Shown in pieces: positions 33,247 through 43,526 of a DNA stretch of 64,000 nt (within the stretch, counting starts at the first letter, position 1; each line of letters begins with the position of its first letter). The position numbers and the translations under genes were made by a program. Source of the DNA: Flavobacterium fragile (GTDB lineage Bacteria > Bacteroidota > Bacteroidia > Flavobacteriales > Flavobacteriaceae); assembly GCF_023634865.1 (NCBI RefSeq), contig NZ_JAMLJN010000006.1, positions 1-64,000 on the forward strand, written 5' to 3'. The notes beneath the pieces were generated by a model. That model searched no databases. It saw only the letters and a list, made by a program, of their open reading frames with translations, and was not told the origin of the DNA.

Positions 33247-35274
33247 ATGACAACAAGCACAATTTTACTTTTATTATTGTCAGTAATTATTGCTGCTGGA
33301 TTGTCGTTTTACCAATATTCATATAAAGTCAAAAATCAGTCAAAATTGTACTGGTTTTTGGCTTTTTTACGTTTTATAAGTTTATTTTCAATCTTTTTGT
33401 TGTTGATAAATCCAATTATTAGCCGAAAAATAACAGAAATTAAGAAAACACCTTTGCCAATAGTAGTAGATAATTCCAAATCTATTTCCGAATTAAAAGC
33501 CACTAAAGAAGCATCAGAATTATATCTTAATATTTCTGAAAATAAAGCTATTGCTGAAAAATATGATGTTCAACTGTTTTCGTTTTCTGATGAATTTCAA
33601 TCCTTAGAAAAGCTTGATTTTAAAGGCAATCAATCACACATTGATGGTGTGGCAAAGAATTTAAAACAGTTATTTCGAAACATTAATTATCCTGTAGTTT
33701 TATTTACCGATGGAAATCAAACCATGGGAAATGATTATGTATTTAGTTTTCATGAAAATACAAGTGTTTTTCCAGTTGTTTTAGGAGATACAACTTCGGT
33801 TTTGGATTTGAAAATTAATCAAATTAACGTTAATAAATATGCTTTTTTAAAGAACAAATTTCCAGTTGAGGTTTTTTTGCAATACAATGGAAATGACTTG
33901 ATTACTTCTAATTTTTCAATTCAATCGGGTAATCAAACTATTTATAAACAAGCTGTTTCCTTTTCAAAAGATAAAAAAGCCCAATCAGTTATCATTTTGT
34001 TAGATGCTGATAAAGTGGGTATAGCAAAATACAAAGCGGTTATTTCTTCGAATATCAAAGAGAAAAATACCATTAACAATACCAAGAATTTTGCTGTTGA
34101 AATCATCGATCAACGAAGTGAAATTGCTCTGGTTTCAGCCATTAATCATCCCGATTTAGGTGCTTTGAAACGAAGTATTGAAACCAACCAGCAACGAAAA
34201 GTTTCAATTGTTAAACCCAATGAAATCAAATCGTTACAAGAGTATAATGTTTTGATTTTGTATCAACCTACAACTGCTTTTAAGCCGATATTGGATCAAA
34301 ACAAAGTAGCTCAAATCAATACATTTGTGATTACGGGAACGGCTACAGATTTTGACTTCTTAAATCAAGTTCAGAACGATTTGAATTTTAAAATGTCTTC
34401 TTCAAAAGAGGATTATTTGGCAACGTTTGAGGCAAACTTTAATTTGTTTGCTCAGACTAATATAGGATTTGAAAACTTTCCACCATTGGAACATAATTTT
34501 GGAGTTATAACGGCAAAAAGCAATGTAAATACTTTACTGTCAGCTAGAGTTCGAAATGTACCAGTTCAAAATCCAATTTTAACGTTTACAGAAAATGGTG
34601 GTAAAAGGAAAGCTTATCTAATCGGAGAAAATATCTGGAAATGGCGTTTGGAAAATCATTTAAACAAAAAATCATTTGAAGACTTTGATTTGTTTGCTGA
34701 TAAAATCATTCAGTTTTTAGTTTCCAATGCGTCTAAAAAGAATTTGAATGTTACTTACGAAAGCTTCTATAATTCAGGAGAAAGTATTGAAATTACAGCG
34801 GAATTTTTCAATAAAAACTACGAATTTGATGAAAAAGCGCAACTAACTATTCAAGTCACTAATTCCAAAACAAAAGCAACAAAGAAATACGATTTTTTGA
34901 AAACGATGAATTCCTATAAAGTAAATTTAGATGGTTTAGAAGCTGGAAATTATTCGTTTAAAGTTACTGAAAAACAATCAAACACTAGTTTCTCAGGAAG
35001 TTTCGAAGTGTTAGATTTTGAAATTGAGAAACAATTCGTAAATCCAGATAAAAATAGATTGGAACAATTGGCAACAAATACGAATGGAAAAGTGTATTAT
35101 CCTAATCAAGTTGAGAATTTAATTCAAAGTTTGATTGATAATGAAAATTATATTCCTACCCAAAAAGAAATCATTAAAAAATCACCACTAATTGATTGGA
35201 TTTGGTTGTTAGTTCTTGTAATTATCGCTTTAGCTACGGAATGGTTTACTCGAAAATATAACGGATTGTTATAA
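33247..35274 (+). CDS. VWA-like membrane protein, 675 aa
   Basis: Two N-terminal membrane helices (about 5-22 and 35-58), then a periplasmic region with a VWA-like start: PIVVDNSKSI (DxSxS variant) near 72-81 and VVLFTDGNQTMG near 150. A long middle section contains Ig-like strands, and a single C-terminal helix precedes ATEWFTRKYNGLL. The layout resembles Bacteroidota BatA-like/DUF4159-type membrane proteins whose job is unknown. It follows fabG by 15 bases but lacks any metabolic motif. It ends overlapping the convergent epimerase-like gene by 6 bases. Confidence 0.75.
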   Translation: MTTSTILLLLLSVIIAAGLSFYQYSYKVKNQSKLYWFLAFLRFISLFSIFLLLINPIISRKITEIKKTPLPIVVDNSKSISELKATKEASELYLNISENKAIAEKYDVQLFSFSDEFQSLEKLDFKGNQSHIDGVAKNLKQLFRNINYPVVLFTDGNQTMGNDYVFSFHENTSVFPVVLGDTTSVLDLKINQINVNKYAFLKNKFPVEVFLQYNGNDLITSNFSIQSGNQTIYKQAVSFSKDKKAQSVIILLDADKVGIAKYKAVISSNIKEKNTINNTKNFAVEIIDQRSEIALVSAINHPDLGALKRSIETNQQRKVSIVKPNEIKSLQEYNVLILYQPTTAFKPILDQNKVAQINTFVITGTATDFDFLNQVQNDLNFKMSSSKEDYLATFEANFNLFAQTNIGFENFPPLEHNFGVITAKSNVNTLLSARVRNVPVQNPILTFTENGGKRKAYLIGENIWKWRLENHLNKKSFEDFDLFADKIIQFLVSNASKKNLNVTYESFYNSGESIEITAEFFNKNYEFDEKAQLTIQVTNSKTKATKKYDFLKTMNSYKVNLDGLEAGNYSFKVTEKQSNTSFSGSFEVLDFEIEKQFVNPDKNRLEQLATNTNGKVYYPNQVENLIQSLIDNENYIPTQKEIIKKSPLIDWIWLLVLVIIALATEWFTRKYNGLL

Positions 35275-36117
35275 AAGAGTAATGTTTATTTCTCTTTCAA
35301 ATTCAATATTATTATCTAAAAGTTGAATTCCTTCTTTCTCATAAATATTTCCATTATGATTGATATTATCTGCCAAACCACACCAAGGTTCGATACATAA
35401 AAAAGGTGCGTTTGGTTTAGTCCAAATTCCTAAATAAGAAAAGCCTTTGAATTCTACTGAAATATAAGGTTGATTCTTTCTCAAAAGCGTAAGTGTGTCT
35501 GATTTTAAATGTTTAAAAACCAAAGCATCCTTTTCAAATAAAGCATAATCTAAGTTGATTTTTCCATTTTCGGAAGGGATGATTTGAAACGAATTATTAA
35601 ACTGTTCGTTTTCTAATTCATAAGAAACAAACTCTTCAACTTCATTAAATGCTAATGTAAAATTTGAAAGTGGTTCGTTTATTGCAAATGCCGGATGTGC
35701 TCCAATAGAAAACGGCATAATCTTATTCGATTTGTTGATTACCGAGTAATCCATTTTTAATCCATTTTCGGTTACTTCATATTTTAATCGCAATTCGAAA
35801 GGAAATGGATAACATTTCAGCGTTTCTGCATTTTCAGTTAAAAGAAATACTACGGAATTATCGGTTAGATATTCTGTCTTAAATTCAAAATTTCTGGCAA
35901 AACCGTGGCGTGGCAATTCATAAGTTTTTCCTTCAATCGTGTAAGCATCGTTTTTTAATCTTCCCACTATTGGAAAAAGAATCGGAGAGGTTTTATTCCA
36001 ATACGTTTCTTCAACAGTCCAAATGTAATTTTGATTTTTTTTCTCTAATCGAATTAATTCGGCACCTAACGTGTTAATGGTAGCTTTTATTTGATGATTG
36101 TATATGGTGATATTCAT
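35269..36117 (-). CDS. Aldose 1-epimerase family protein (YeaD/LacX-like)
   Basis: A 282-residue beta-sandwich galactose mutarotase-like protein. It starts ITIYNHQIKATINTLGAELIRL, continues with YELPRHGFARNFEF, a middle IGAHPAFAI (catalytic His type), and ends with FLCIEPWCGLAD. This pattern fits the LacX/YeaD branch rather than GalM. It converts or binds sugar anomers; the sugar is unknown. Promoter box at 36171-36178. Confidence 0.87.
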   Translation of the reverse strand: MNITIYNHQIKATINTLGAELIRLEKKNQNYIWTVEETYWNKTSPILFPIVGRLKNDAYTIEGKTYELPRHGFARNFEFKTEYLTDNSVVFLLTENAETLKCYPFPFELRLKYEVTENGLKMDYSVINKSNKIMPFSIGAHPAFAINEPLSNFTLAFNEVEEFVSYELENEQFNNSFQIIPSENGKINLDYALFEKDALVFKHLKSDTLTLLRKNQPYISVEFKGFSYLGIWTKPNAPFLCIEPWCGLADNINHNGNIYEKEGIQLLDNNIEFEREINITLL

Positions 36118-36170
36118 TTATTGGTTTTATTTTTACGATGTTTACTATCAGTAATTTTATTTTTATAAAA

Positions 36171-36178
36171 CAAATATA
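36171..36178 (-). promoter_or_regulatory. TAnnTTTG promoter box (TATATTTG)
   Basis: It lies 53 bases before the epimerase-like gene. Confidence 0.5.
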
Positions 36179-36279
36179 CTTCACTTTCATGGCATTGTAA
36201 ATAAATTATAACCCAAAATCTTTAACAAAATTTATTGGTTTTGTGTTGGTTTTCAGTGATTCAATTCACACCAAATCAT

Positions 36280-36287
36280 TAAATTTG
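36280..36287 (+). promoter_or_regulatory. TAnnTTTG promoter box (TAAATTTG)
   Basis: It lies 12 bases before the M28 peptidase gene. Confidence 0.6.
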
Positions 36288-36299
36288 TGAAAAAAAGTT

Positions 36300-37655
36300 A
36301 TGAGAAAATTATACATTTTTGTTTTGGTGATTTTTAGTCAGTGTATCTTTTCACAAACAGATGCAAGAATTTATGAAATCATCGAATCCGTTTCCACTAA
36401 GCGAATAGAAAGTGATATTCGAACATTGGCCAATTTTGGCACTCGAAATACGTTTAGCGATACAATATCTAATAAAAGAGGAATTGGAGCAGCTAGACGA
36501 TGGATAAAATCAGAATTTGAAAAAGTATCTAAAGAGTGTTCAAATTGTTTAGAGGTTTTTTATCAAAAAGATTTTGTAACTACTAATGATGGAGAGCGTG
36601 TTCCAAAAGATACTTGGATTGTAAATGTAGTTGCTGTTCAAAAAGGTACCAAAAACAGCAATCGTTATGTAATTATGACGGGTGATATTGATAGTAGAAA
36701 TTCGGATCCAATCGATTTTACAAAAGATGCGCCAGGTGCTAATGATAATGCTTCAGGAATGGCCGGAACGATAGAAGCTGCCAGGGTTTTATCTAAATAT
36801 AAATTCGATTACAATATCGTTTATTTAGGATTGTCAGGCGAGGAGCAAGGCTTGTTTGGCGGAAAAGGTTTTGCAGAATACGCTAAAAAACAAGGATGGG
36901 ATATCATTGGAGTTTTAAATAACGATATGATTGGAAATATCGAAGGCGTTGATGGTGTAATTGATAATCGTACTTTTAGAATTTTCTCGGAACCAACCCC
37001 TATTACAGAATCAGAGCGTGATAGAAATAATCGTCGTTTTTATGGAGGTGAAGTGGATGGAAATTCAAGACAATTGGCTAGATATATTCACAAATTAGCC
37101 ACAACTTATATGCCTGAGATGAATCCAATGTTAGTCTATCGTTTGGATCGATTTGGACGTGGTGGTCATCATCGTCCTTTTAATGATTTAGGGTTTGCAG
37201 GGGTACGAATTATGGAAGCACATGAGAATTACAACCGCCAACATCAAGATTTAAGAGTAGAAAATGGAATCAAATACGGTGATGTCATTGAAGGAGTAAA
37301 TTTTGAATATGCGAACAAGTTAACGGCTGTTAATGCTATTACTTTGGCAAGTTTAGCTTGGGCTACACCGGAACCTAAAAACGTGAGAATAGGAGGAATT
37401 GTTGAGCCTAATACCAAATTACGTTGGGAAAAACCAAATGATGAAAATATAATTGGATATAAAATTTATTGGCGATTAACTACTTCACCTCAATGGGAAT
37501 TCAGTCGTTTTGTGGGTGATGTAGATAATTTTGAATTGAAAGGAATTGTGATTGATAATTATTATTTCGGAGTGGCTTCTGTTTCTAAATCGGGACACGA
37601 AAGTGTGGTTGTTTTTCCAAACGATATTATCCGAACTACTTTCAAAAGAAAATAA
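36300..37655 (+). CDS. Secreted M28-family peptidase with FN3-like C-terminus, 451 aa
   Basis: Signal peptide MRKLYIFVLVIFSQCIFSQ. The M28 core has GANDNASG (D149), LGLSGEEQGL (E181/E182), NNDMIG (D209) and GGHHRPF (H290/H291). Where most M28 enzymes have His-x-Asp, this one reads TGDIDSR (D129, D131), so the first metal ligand is Asp rather than His. This may be a subfamily trait. Residues about 355-450 look like a fibronectin type III domain (EPKNVRIGGIVEPNTKLRWE). It probably acts as a periplasmic or secreted aminopeptidase. A hairpin terminator follows. Confidence 0.85.
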   Translation: MRKLYIFVLVIFSQCIFSQTDARIYEIIESVSTKRIESDIRTLANFGTRNTFSDTISNKRGIGAARRWIKSEFEKVSKECSNCLEVFYQKDFVTTNDGERVPKDTWIVNVVAVQKGTKNSNRYVIMTGDIDSRNSDPIDFTKDAPGANDNASGMAGTIEAARVLSKYKFDYNIVYLGLSGEEQGLFGGKGFAEYAKKQGWDIIGVLNNDMIGNIEGVDGVIDNRTFRIFSEPTPITESERDRNNRRFYGGEVDGNSRQLARYIHKLATTYMPEMNPMLVYRLDRFGRGGHHRPFNDLGFAGVRIMEAHENYNRQHQDLRVENGIKYGDVIEGVNFEYANKLTAVNAITLASLAWATPEPKNVRIGGIVEPNTKLRWEKPNDENIIGYKIYWRLTTSPQWEFSRFVGDVDNFELKGIVIDNYYFGVASVSKSGHESVVVFPNDIIRTTFKRK

Positions 37656-37664
37656 TAGTAAAAA

Positions 37665-37696
37665 GAAACACCGATTCGAAATTGAACCGGTGTTTC
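37665..37696. terminator. Intrinsic terminator
   Basis: GAAACACCG and CGGTGTTTC form a 9-bp stem 10 bases after the M28 gene. Confidence 0.65.
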
Positions 37697-37761
37697 CCAA
37701 ACTAAAACAAACTTAACCCATTATGAACCCATGGATTGTGGGGATATTTTATGAATTGGTC

Positions 37762-40365
37762 TTAGTGAACCAATTCACTTTGATTTCTAAATACTAATTG
37801 TCCGTCGAAACTATCTAAAAGAATGATGCTGTCAGTAGTTACTTTTCCAGCTAATATTTCTTTCGAAAGTTGGTTCAATACTTCACGTTGGATTACACGT
37901 TTTACAGGTCTTGCTCCAAATTGAGGATCGTATCCTTTTTCGGCTAAATAGGCTACTGCTTCTGGAGTTGCATCCATAGTAATGTGTTGTTGTGCCAACA
38001 TTTTAATCACACTCTTCAATTGTAATCCTACAATTTCTTTAATGTTTTTATCAGTTAACGGTGTGAACATTACGATTTCATCGATACGGTTGATAAACTC
38101 AGGTCTAACGGTTTGTTTTAATAACCCTAGGACTTCTGTTTTTGCCGCTTCGGTAGCCGCTTCAATTCCGCCTTTTAAATTCTCGAATTTCTCCTGAATA
38201 ATGTGACTTCCCATATTTGAAGTCATGATGATAATCGTATTTTTGAAATCTGCCACACGACCTTTGTTATCGGTTAATCGACCTTCATCTAATACTTGTA
38301 ACAAGATATTAAACGTATCAGGATGAGCCTTTTCAATTTCGTCTAACAATACCACAGAATACGGTTTTCTTCGAACGGCTTCCGTTAATTGTCCACCTTC
38401 ATCATAACCTACATATCCTGGAGGCGCACCCACCAATCTACTAACCGCATGACGTTCTTGATATTCACTCATATCAATTCGGGTCATCGCATTTTCATCG
38501 TCGAAAAGGTATTCGGCAAGAGCTTTCGCTAATTCAGTTTTACCAACACCTGTTGTTCCTAAGAATAAGAACGAACCAATTGGTTTTTTTGCATCTTGTA
38601 AACCAGCACGACTTCTTCTAACGGCATCACTTATAGCTCCAATAGCTTCTTCTTGTCCCACAACTCTTCGATGTAATTCATCTTCTAATTTGAGCAGTTT
38701 TTCTCTTTCACTTTGAAGCATTTTGGTAACTGGAATTCCGGTCCATTTTGCTACTACTTCTGCGATATCATCATGTGTAACTTCTTCTTTGATTAGCGAA
38801 GTTCCAGCTTGATTTTCTGCTAATTGAATTTGTAAAGCATCTAATCGTTCTTGTGCTTCTTTAATTTTTCCGTAACGAATTTCAGCTACTTTCCCGTAAT
38901 CGCCATCTCGTTCTGCGCGTTCAGCTTCTAGTTTAAAATCTTCAATCTCAAGTTTTACCGCTTGAATATTATCTACAACATCTTTTTCTGATTTCCATTT
39001 GGTGAAAATTTCGTTACGCTCTTCTTTTAAATTCGCTAAATCTAAACCAAGAACTTTTAACTTAGTTTCATCGTTCTCACGTTTAATCGCTTCTATTTCG
39101 ATTTCCAATTGCATGATTTTTCTATCCAAAACGTCTAATTCTTCTGGTTTCGAATTGATTTCCATACGCAATTTTGAAGCTGCCTCATCCATCAAGTCAA
39201 TCGCTTTATCTGGTAAGAAACGATTCGTAATATAACGTTGCGAAAGTTCTACCGCAGCAATAATGGCATCGTCTTTAATACGAACTTTATGATGCGCTTC
39301 ATATTTTTCTTTGATACCACGTAAAATCGAAATCGCACTTTCAGTATCAGGTTCGTCGATGTTTACTTTTTGGAAACGTCTTTCTAATGCTTTATCTTTT
39401 TCGAAATATTTTTGATATTCGTCCAAAGTTGTAGCTCCAATCGCACGTAATTCACCACGAGCTAAGGCTGGTTTTAAAATATTGGCTGCGTCCATAGCGC
39501 CTTCGCCACCACCAGCACCTACTAAGGTGTGAATTTCGTCAATGAAAAGCACGATATCACCTTCAGCTGAAGTTACTTCTTTCACTACGGCTTTCAAACG
39601 TTCTTCAAATTCCCCTTTGTATTTGGCTCCAGCAATTAACGCACCCATATCTAAAGAGTAAACAATTTTATCTTTTAGATTTTCTGGAACGTCACCATCC
39701 ACTATTCGATGTGCTAAACCTTCTGCTATAGCGGTTTTACCCACACCTGGTTCTCCAATTAACATTGGATTGTTTTTGGTTCTTCGAGTTAGGATTTGTA
39801 GTACTCTACGAATTTCCTCATCGCGACCAATAACAGGGTCTAATTTTCCATTTCTTGCTAAATCATTTAGATTTTTAGCGTATTTGTTTAAGGAATTATA
39901 AGTTTCTTCTGCAGAAGCTGAGGTTACTCGTTCTCCTTTTCTAATTTCCGCAATAGCTGCTTCTAAGCCTTTTTCGGTAACGCTTTGATCTTTTAAAATT
40001 TGCGCTACTTTGCTTTTCGATTTGAAAATAGCTAAAATCAAATGTTCGATTGAAACATATTCATCGTTCATTTTTTTAGCGATAATTTCGGCTTCGGTAA
40101 GTGTTGAAGATGCGCTTCTTGAAAACATTAAATCGCTACCCGTAACTTTTGGAAAACTCTGAATGGTACTGTCCAATACTTTTTTGAAAAGCTCTACGTT
40201 AACATTCAATTTTTTCAAAATGAAAGGCGTAACGTTTTCGTCTACTTCTAAAATTCCTTTGAATATATGTTCGTTTTCAAGCTGTTGGTGCCCAAAACTT
40301 TGTGCAATTTGCTGTGCTTGTTGCAAAGCTTCTTGCGATTTGATTGTAAATTTGTTGATATTCAT
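37762..40365 (-). CDS. clpB: ATP-dependent chaperone ClpB
   Basis: An 867-residue disaggregase with the full layout: N domain (1-145), NBD1 with GEPGVGKT near 206, a coiled-coil middle domain (about 405-530), and NBD2 with GTTGVGKT near 604 and DEIEKAHPD. It dissolves protein aggregates with DnaK. Length and motifs are normal. The 270-bp region upstream shows no clear TAnnTTTG box or other operator that I can recognise. Confidence 0.97.
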   Translation of the reverse strand: MNINKFTIKSQEALQQAQQIAQSFGHQQLENEHIFKGILEVDENVTPFILKKLNVNVELFKKVLDSTIQSFPKVTGSDLMFSRSASSTLTEAEIIAKKMNDEYVSIEHLILAIFKSKSKVAQILKDQSVTEKGLEAAIAEIRKGERVTSASAEETYNSLNKYAKNLNDLARNGKLDPVIGRDEEIRRVLQILTRRTKNNPMLIGEPGVGKTAIAEGLAHRIVDGDVPENLKDKIVYSLDMGALIAGAKYKGEFEERLKAVVKEVTSAEGDIVLFIDEIHTLVGAGGGEGAMDAANILKPALARGELRAIGATTLDEYQKYFEKDKALERRFQKVNIDEPDTESAISILRGIKEKYEAHHKVRIKDDAIIAAVELSQRYITNRFLPDKAIDLMDEAASKLRMEINSKPEELDVLDRKIMQLEIEIEAIKRENDETKLKVLGLDLANLKEERNEIFTKWKSEKDVVDNIQAVKLEIEDFKLEAERAERDGDYGKVAEIRYGKIKEAQERLDALQIQLAENQAGTSLIKEEVTHDDIAEVVAKWTGIPVTKMLQSEREKLLKLEDELHRRVVGQEEAIGAISDAVRRSRAGLQDAKKPIGSFLFLGTTGVGKTELAKALAEYLFDDENAMTRIDMSEYQERHAVSRLVGAPPGYVGYDEGGQLTEAVRRKPYSVVLLDEIEKAHPDTFNILLQVLDEGRLTDNKGRVADFKNTIIIMTSNMGSHIIQEKFENLKGGIEAATEAAKTEVLGLLKQTVRPEFINRIDEIVMFTPLTDKNIKEIVGLQLKSVIKMLAQQHITMDATPEAVAYLAEKGYDPQFGARPVKRVIQREVLNQLSKEILAGKVTTDSIILLDSFDGQLVFRNQSELVH

Positions 40366-40539
40366 ATTCTTAATTAATCCTTTTTAGTGAGTTGTTTGAT
40401 AGGGATTATTCAATATATGTTCCAATCTTTAAAAAATGCCAAAATGTCTTTATTTTCTGTGTTTTGCAGTTGTTTTGATGTCAAAATGACATTTTTTATT
40501 GTTTTTTTGAGTTAAAAACACTTATAAAGTTACAAAAAA

Positions 40540-40567
40540 AGACAGTAGGTTGTACTACTGTCTTCTG
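40540..40567 (-). terminator. Intrinsic terminator
   Basis: GACAGTAG and CTACTGTC form an 8-bp stem with a 6-base loop, followed on the minus strand by a T-run. It serves the lipoprotein gene ending at 40636. Confidence 0.8.
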
Positions 40568-40635
40568 TTAATTAAGTTTTAAAATTTATCTTCTATTCTT
40601 AATATTGGAATTGGATTTTTTTATTTTTTGAGTAA

Positions 40636-41388
40636 TCATTTCAAATCATTTAAAAAACTAATATAATGTTTTTTGATTTTTAAAACTGCAGTATATAATA
40701 AATCATGATCTTCTGATTGTGATATGATGGTAGTATTAAATTTTGGATTGGTGTTGTTTTCTCCATTGTATGAAATATTGTTTTCAAATTTCATGGAGTT
40801 GTTCAAGTTGTTATTTGAGTAAACTGAAGCATTATTGTTGGCATAATATTGATCTCCTTTTTTTTCGATTTTGTTATTCTTTATTAAGCTAGTTGATTTA
40901 ATTTTTTTATTAGTTACTAACTCTCCATTCTCTAAATTAAGAAGATTTATTTCTGCATCTATAGTGCAATATTTTTTATTAATAAATTCATTAATTTCAC
41001 CCTCATAAGCCATAGAGGTGTAAATTGTTTTACTTGTATTGGAATTTAAATCTGTAATAGTGTATGGATTACTAACCACAGTTTGATATTTTTGAGATTT
41101 AGGATTTTCAGATGTTTCAACTATTTCAATTTCTTTAATCAAAACTTGTATTAAATAATCATATTTAACAGATTCGTTTGTAATAGTGTGGAATTTTATA
41201 TTTTTATTTTTTTTACTTTTAGTAACAGAGTTCAGAATTTCATTCTTGTATTCTTCCAAAAGTGGAATATTTGACTCGTTATTAATTACAATTAGAACTG
41301 ATTTGTTTTCATTTGGATCAAATATTCTTTGATTGGATGAACAACTTAAAAATACAAAGGGGAGTAAAAGGAGAATTATTTTTTTCAT
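40636..41388 (-). CDS. Hypothetical lipoprotein, 250 aa
   Basis: A lipoprotein signal (MKKIILLLLPFVFLSCSSNQ) with lipobox cysteine at residue 16. The mature part has alternating strands (YDYLIQVLIKEIEIVE and TIDAEINLLNLENGE) and an Asn-rich stretch around 185-215. It has no family that I recognise. The next gene upstream is another lipoprotein of related style, but the two are separated by a terminator at 41469-41502, so they are separate units. Confidence 0.75.
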   Translation of the reverse strand: MKKIILLLLPFVFLSCSSNQRIFDPNENKSVLIVINNESNIPLLEEYKNEILNSVTKSKKNKNIKFHTITNESVKYDYLIQVLIKEIEIVETSENPKSQKYQTVVSNPYTITDLNSNTSKTIYTSMAYEGEINEFINKKYCTIDAEINLLNLENGELVTNKKIKSTSLIKNNKIEKKGDQYYANNNASVYSNNNLNNSMKFENNISYNGENNTNPKFNTTIISQSEDHDLLYTAVLKIKKHYISFLNDLK

Positions 41389-41468
41389 AATTAAAAGTTT
41401 TTGGTACTAAAATCGAATCAAATATTATGCCAATAAATCTTACAATTAAAAAAGTGGTTTTTTTGAAT

Positions 41469-41502
41469 AAAAAAACGCATTTAATATTTTTAAATGCGTT
41501 TA
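41469..41502 (-). terminator. Intrinsic terminator
   Basis: AAACGCATTTAA and TTAAATGCGTTT form a 12-bp stem, followed by a T-run on the minus strand. It ends the 395-aa lipoprotein gene. Confidence 0.85.
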
Positions 41503-41516
41503 TTAAATTTTAAAAT

Positions 41517-42704
41517 TTACCTTCTAAACTTATTATTGGTAATAATTCCTTTGAGTTTGGCTTTTAAATCTTCGCCGGTATCATAAACCATTTGTTCATT
41601 ACTTGGGAAAGGTACGGCTCTTCGGTCAAAATATTGATAATAATTTTCATCACAAGCGCGTTTGTCTCCGTTATAATTGGCGTAGATGTAATCAAAAATA
41701 AATTCACTAGTCACTGGAAAAGCATCAATTAATTGATTGGTTCTAAAGTCAATATAGTCCACTTTAGCAGTTACTTGACACGATTTGAATTGAGTAAATT
41801 CATAGATATTAACCGTAATCGTTTTCATGTTATCCACTTTGATTGGATTACCTAAACTATCTTTAACTACATTTCCATTGGCATCTAAAAGTGTTTTAGT
41901 ACCATCCTTAATCTGTTTTTCTTTAATAAATTGCTTTTCTCTTACTTGTTCTGGTGAGATGTTAATTTGTCTGAAATTTACAATCATACCAAAATCATAG
42001 TTGATATTTTTTTGTTTGTTGTTATGATATACCGTCCATTTATCATTGATACCATGCGTGCTGAAATCCAGTAAATCGTCTTGTAAACGAGCTGGAATTA
42101 CCATGTTGGTTTCGTTTTTAGTATACACGTGAACAAAATCAGTTCCTTTAAATTGCGCCTCATCCATTAAAGCACGAACGTCTTTGTAATTGGGATTTAA
42201 TTTATCTAAATAAGCTAAATCGTCATAGGCTTGTCTGAAATCCATTTTATTTTTGGATGTCATTAATTTTTTAGCATTTGTGTATAAAAATCCTGAAAGA
42301 TTGTTTTTTGAATTAATTAAGTTATCGGAATAATCATCTAAAGGAAAAATAGCATTTCTTCCTTCTTTAATAAGTTTTAGGGGTAAAAGCGGTTTGATTC
42401 TTTCTTGTCGATTATTTAATTGAGTGTATAAATTGAAAATTCGCTCGTGATTAGAAGGGTTATTTTCTTTTATTAGTAAGTTCAAAGTTTCTAAATCACG
42501 TTGTTTGGCTTTGGCGAAAGCTTCCTCTAAGATATAAATGTATTGTTGCTTTCCTTTATCATTTTTTCCACTGAGGAGTTTGTTTATCGAATTATTTATA
42601 GCCTCATCATAATTTCCTGAATTTAAAGCAGTATGCGTTTGTTTTAAGCTACAAGAGGTTATTAAAGCTAGAATGCCTAATAAGAAAAAAATTTTTTTTA
42701 CCAT
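41517..42704 (-). CDS. Hypothetical lipoprotein with TPR-like N-terminus, 395 aa
   Basis: A lipoprotein signal (MVKKIFFLLGILALITSC, Cys18) is followed by a helical, TPR-like region (about 22-190; ALNSGNYDEAINNSINKLLS and FRQAYDDLAYLDKLNPNYKD) and a beta-rich C-terminal half (about 190-390). There is no known enzymatic motif. It probably sits at the outer membrane as part of an envelope complex. Function is not known. Confidence 0.75.
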   Translation of the reverse strand: MVKKIFFLLGILALITSCSLKQTHTALNSGNYDEAINNSINKLLSGKNDKGKQQYIYILEEAFAKAKQRDLETLNLLIKENNPSNHERIFNLYTQLNNRQERIKPLLPLKLIKEGRNAIFPLDDYSDNLINSKNNLSGFLYTNAKKLMTSKNKMDFRQAYDDLAYLDKLNPNYKDVRALMDEAQFKGTDFVHVYTKNETNMVIPARLQDDLLDFSTHGINDKWTVYHNNKQKNINYDFGMIVNFRQINISPEQVREKQFIKEKQIKDGTKTLLDANGNVVKDSLGNPIKVDNMKTITVNIYEFTQFKSCQVTAKVDYIDFRTNQLIDAFPVTSEFIFDYIYANYNGDKRACDENYYQYFDRRAVPFPSNEQMVYDTGEDLKAKLKGIITNNKFRR

Positions 42705-42810
42705 ATTTTTAATGTGATTAAATATTAGGGTAAAATTATGGTATTTATATTTTAAATTATAATTTTTGTTAATTAAGTTCTACATTAAGATTACATGTTT
42801 GGTTATATAG

Positions 42811-43443
42811 TTAGTAGCCTGTTACTTCTACATAGTAAGTAACAGAAGAAGGTGATGAGTGAAATTGTAATCCATCTATAGAACCTCCAAGTAAAACAGC
42901 AGTGGTTTTAGATTGTAGCATATTTACTACTATTGCGGTTGTAGATACACTTTTAACCTGAGCTATAGCACCCTTTTCATTGTTAACATTATTTACAGGG
43001 GAAATATGAACACTTAATATTGTTGTAAATCCTGCGGAACTGATGTTAATACTCTGTCCATCTGCCGTAGATCCAGTTACTGTACCGTACCATTTTTTTA
43101 TTTGATTAGTAATTGCGCCACTTGAATTAAAGCTTTTAACAGTATTTTCTGCAATTGCCAACTTAACCCATTTTGTACCATTCCAATTGTAGTAACCTGG
43201 TATAACATCACTTACAGTTGTGGTATTATAAACAATGGTACCTTCAGCTAAAGAACCTCCTTGCGGATTGGTAACTGTTGTAATATCTGTTGTAGATGTT
43301 AACGCCACTTGCGGAGGTAAAAAACCAGTAGAGCTAGAATTTACGTCAAGTGCTCCTCTAGGTGTTGTGGTGCCAATACCTACTTGAGCATAAGAGGTAT
43401 GGATTAGCAAAAACAGCACTAATAGTAAGAATAATTTCTTCAT
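42811..43443 (-). CDS. Secreted protein with flavobacterial VGIGTTTP-type N-terminus, 210 aa
   Basis: A signal peptide (MKKLFLLLVLFLLIHTSYAQ) is followed by VGIGTTTPRGALDVNSSSTG, a start shared by many Flavobacteriia surface proteins, and then by LPPQVALTST and GTIVYNTTT. The rest is beta-rich and low in charge, and could be a tail-fibre-like or adhesin-type fold. No C-terminal T9SS domain is seen. Role unknown; surface exposure is inferred. Confidence 0.75.
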   Translation of the reverse strand: MKKLFLLLVLFLLIHTSYAQVGIGTTTPRGALDVNSSSTGFLPPQVALTSTTDITTVTNPQGGSLAEGTIVYNTTTVSDVIPGYYNWNGTKWVKLAIAENTVKSFNSSGAITNQIKKWYGTVTGSTADGQSINISSAGFTTILSVHISPVNNVNNEKGAIAQVKSVSTTAIVVNMLQSKTTAVLLGGSIDGLQFHSSPSSVTYYVEVTGY

Positions 43444-43526
43444 GATTTATTAGTAAAAAAAATGTTGTAACTATATAAAATTACAACAATTTTTTAAAAA
43501 GAAATTATTTTTTTTCAAAAAGTATT

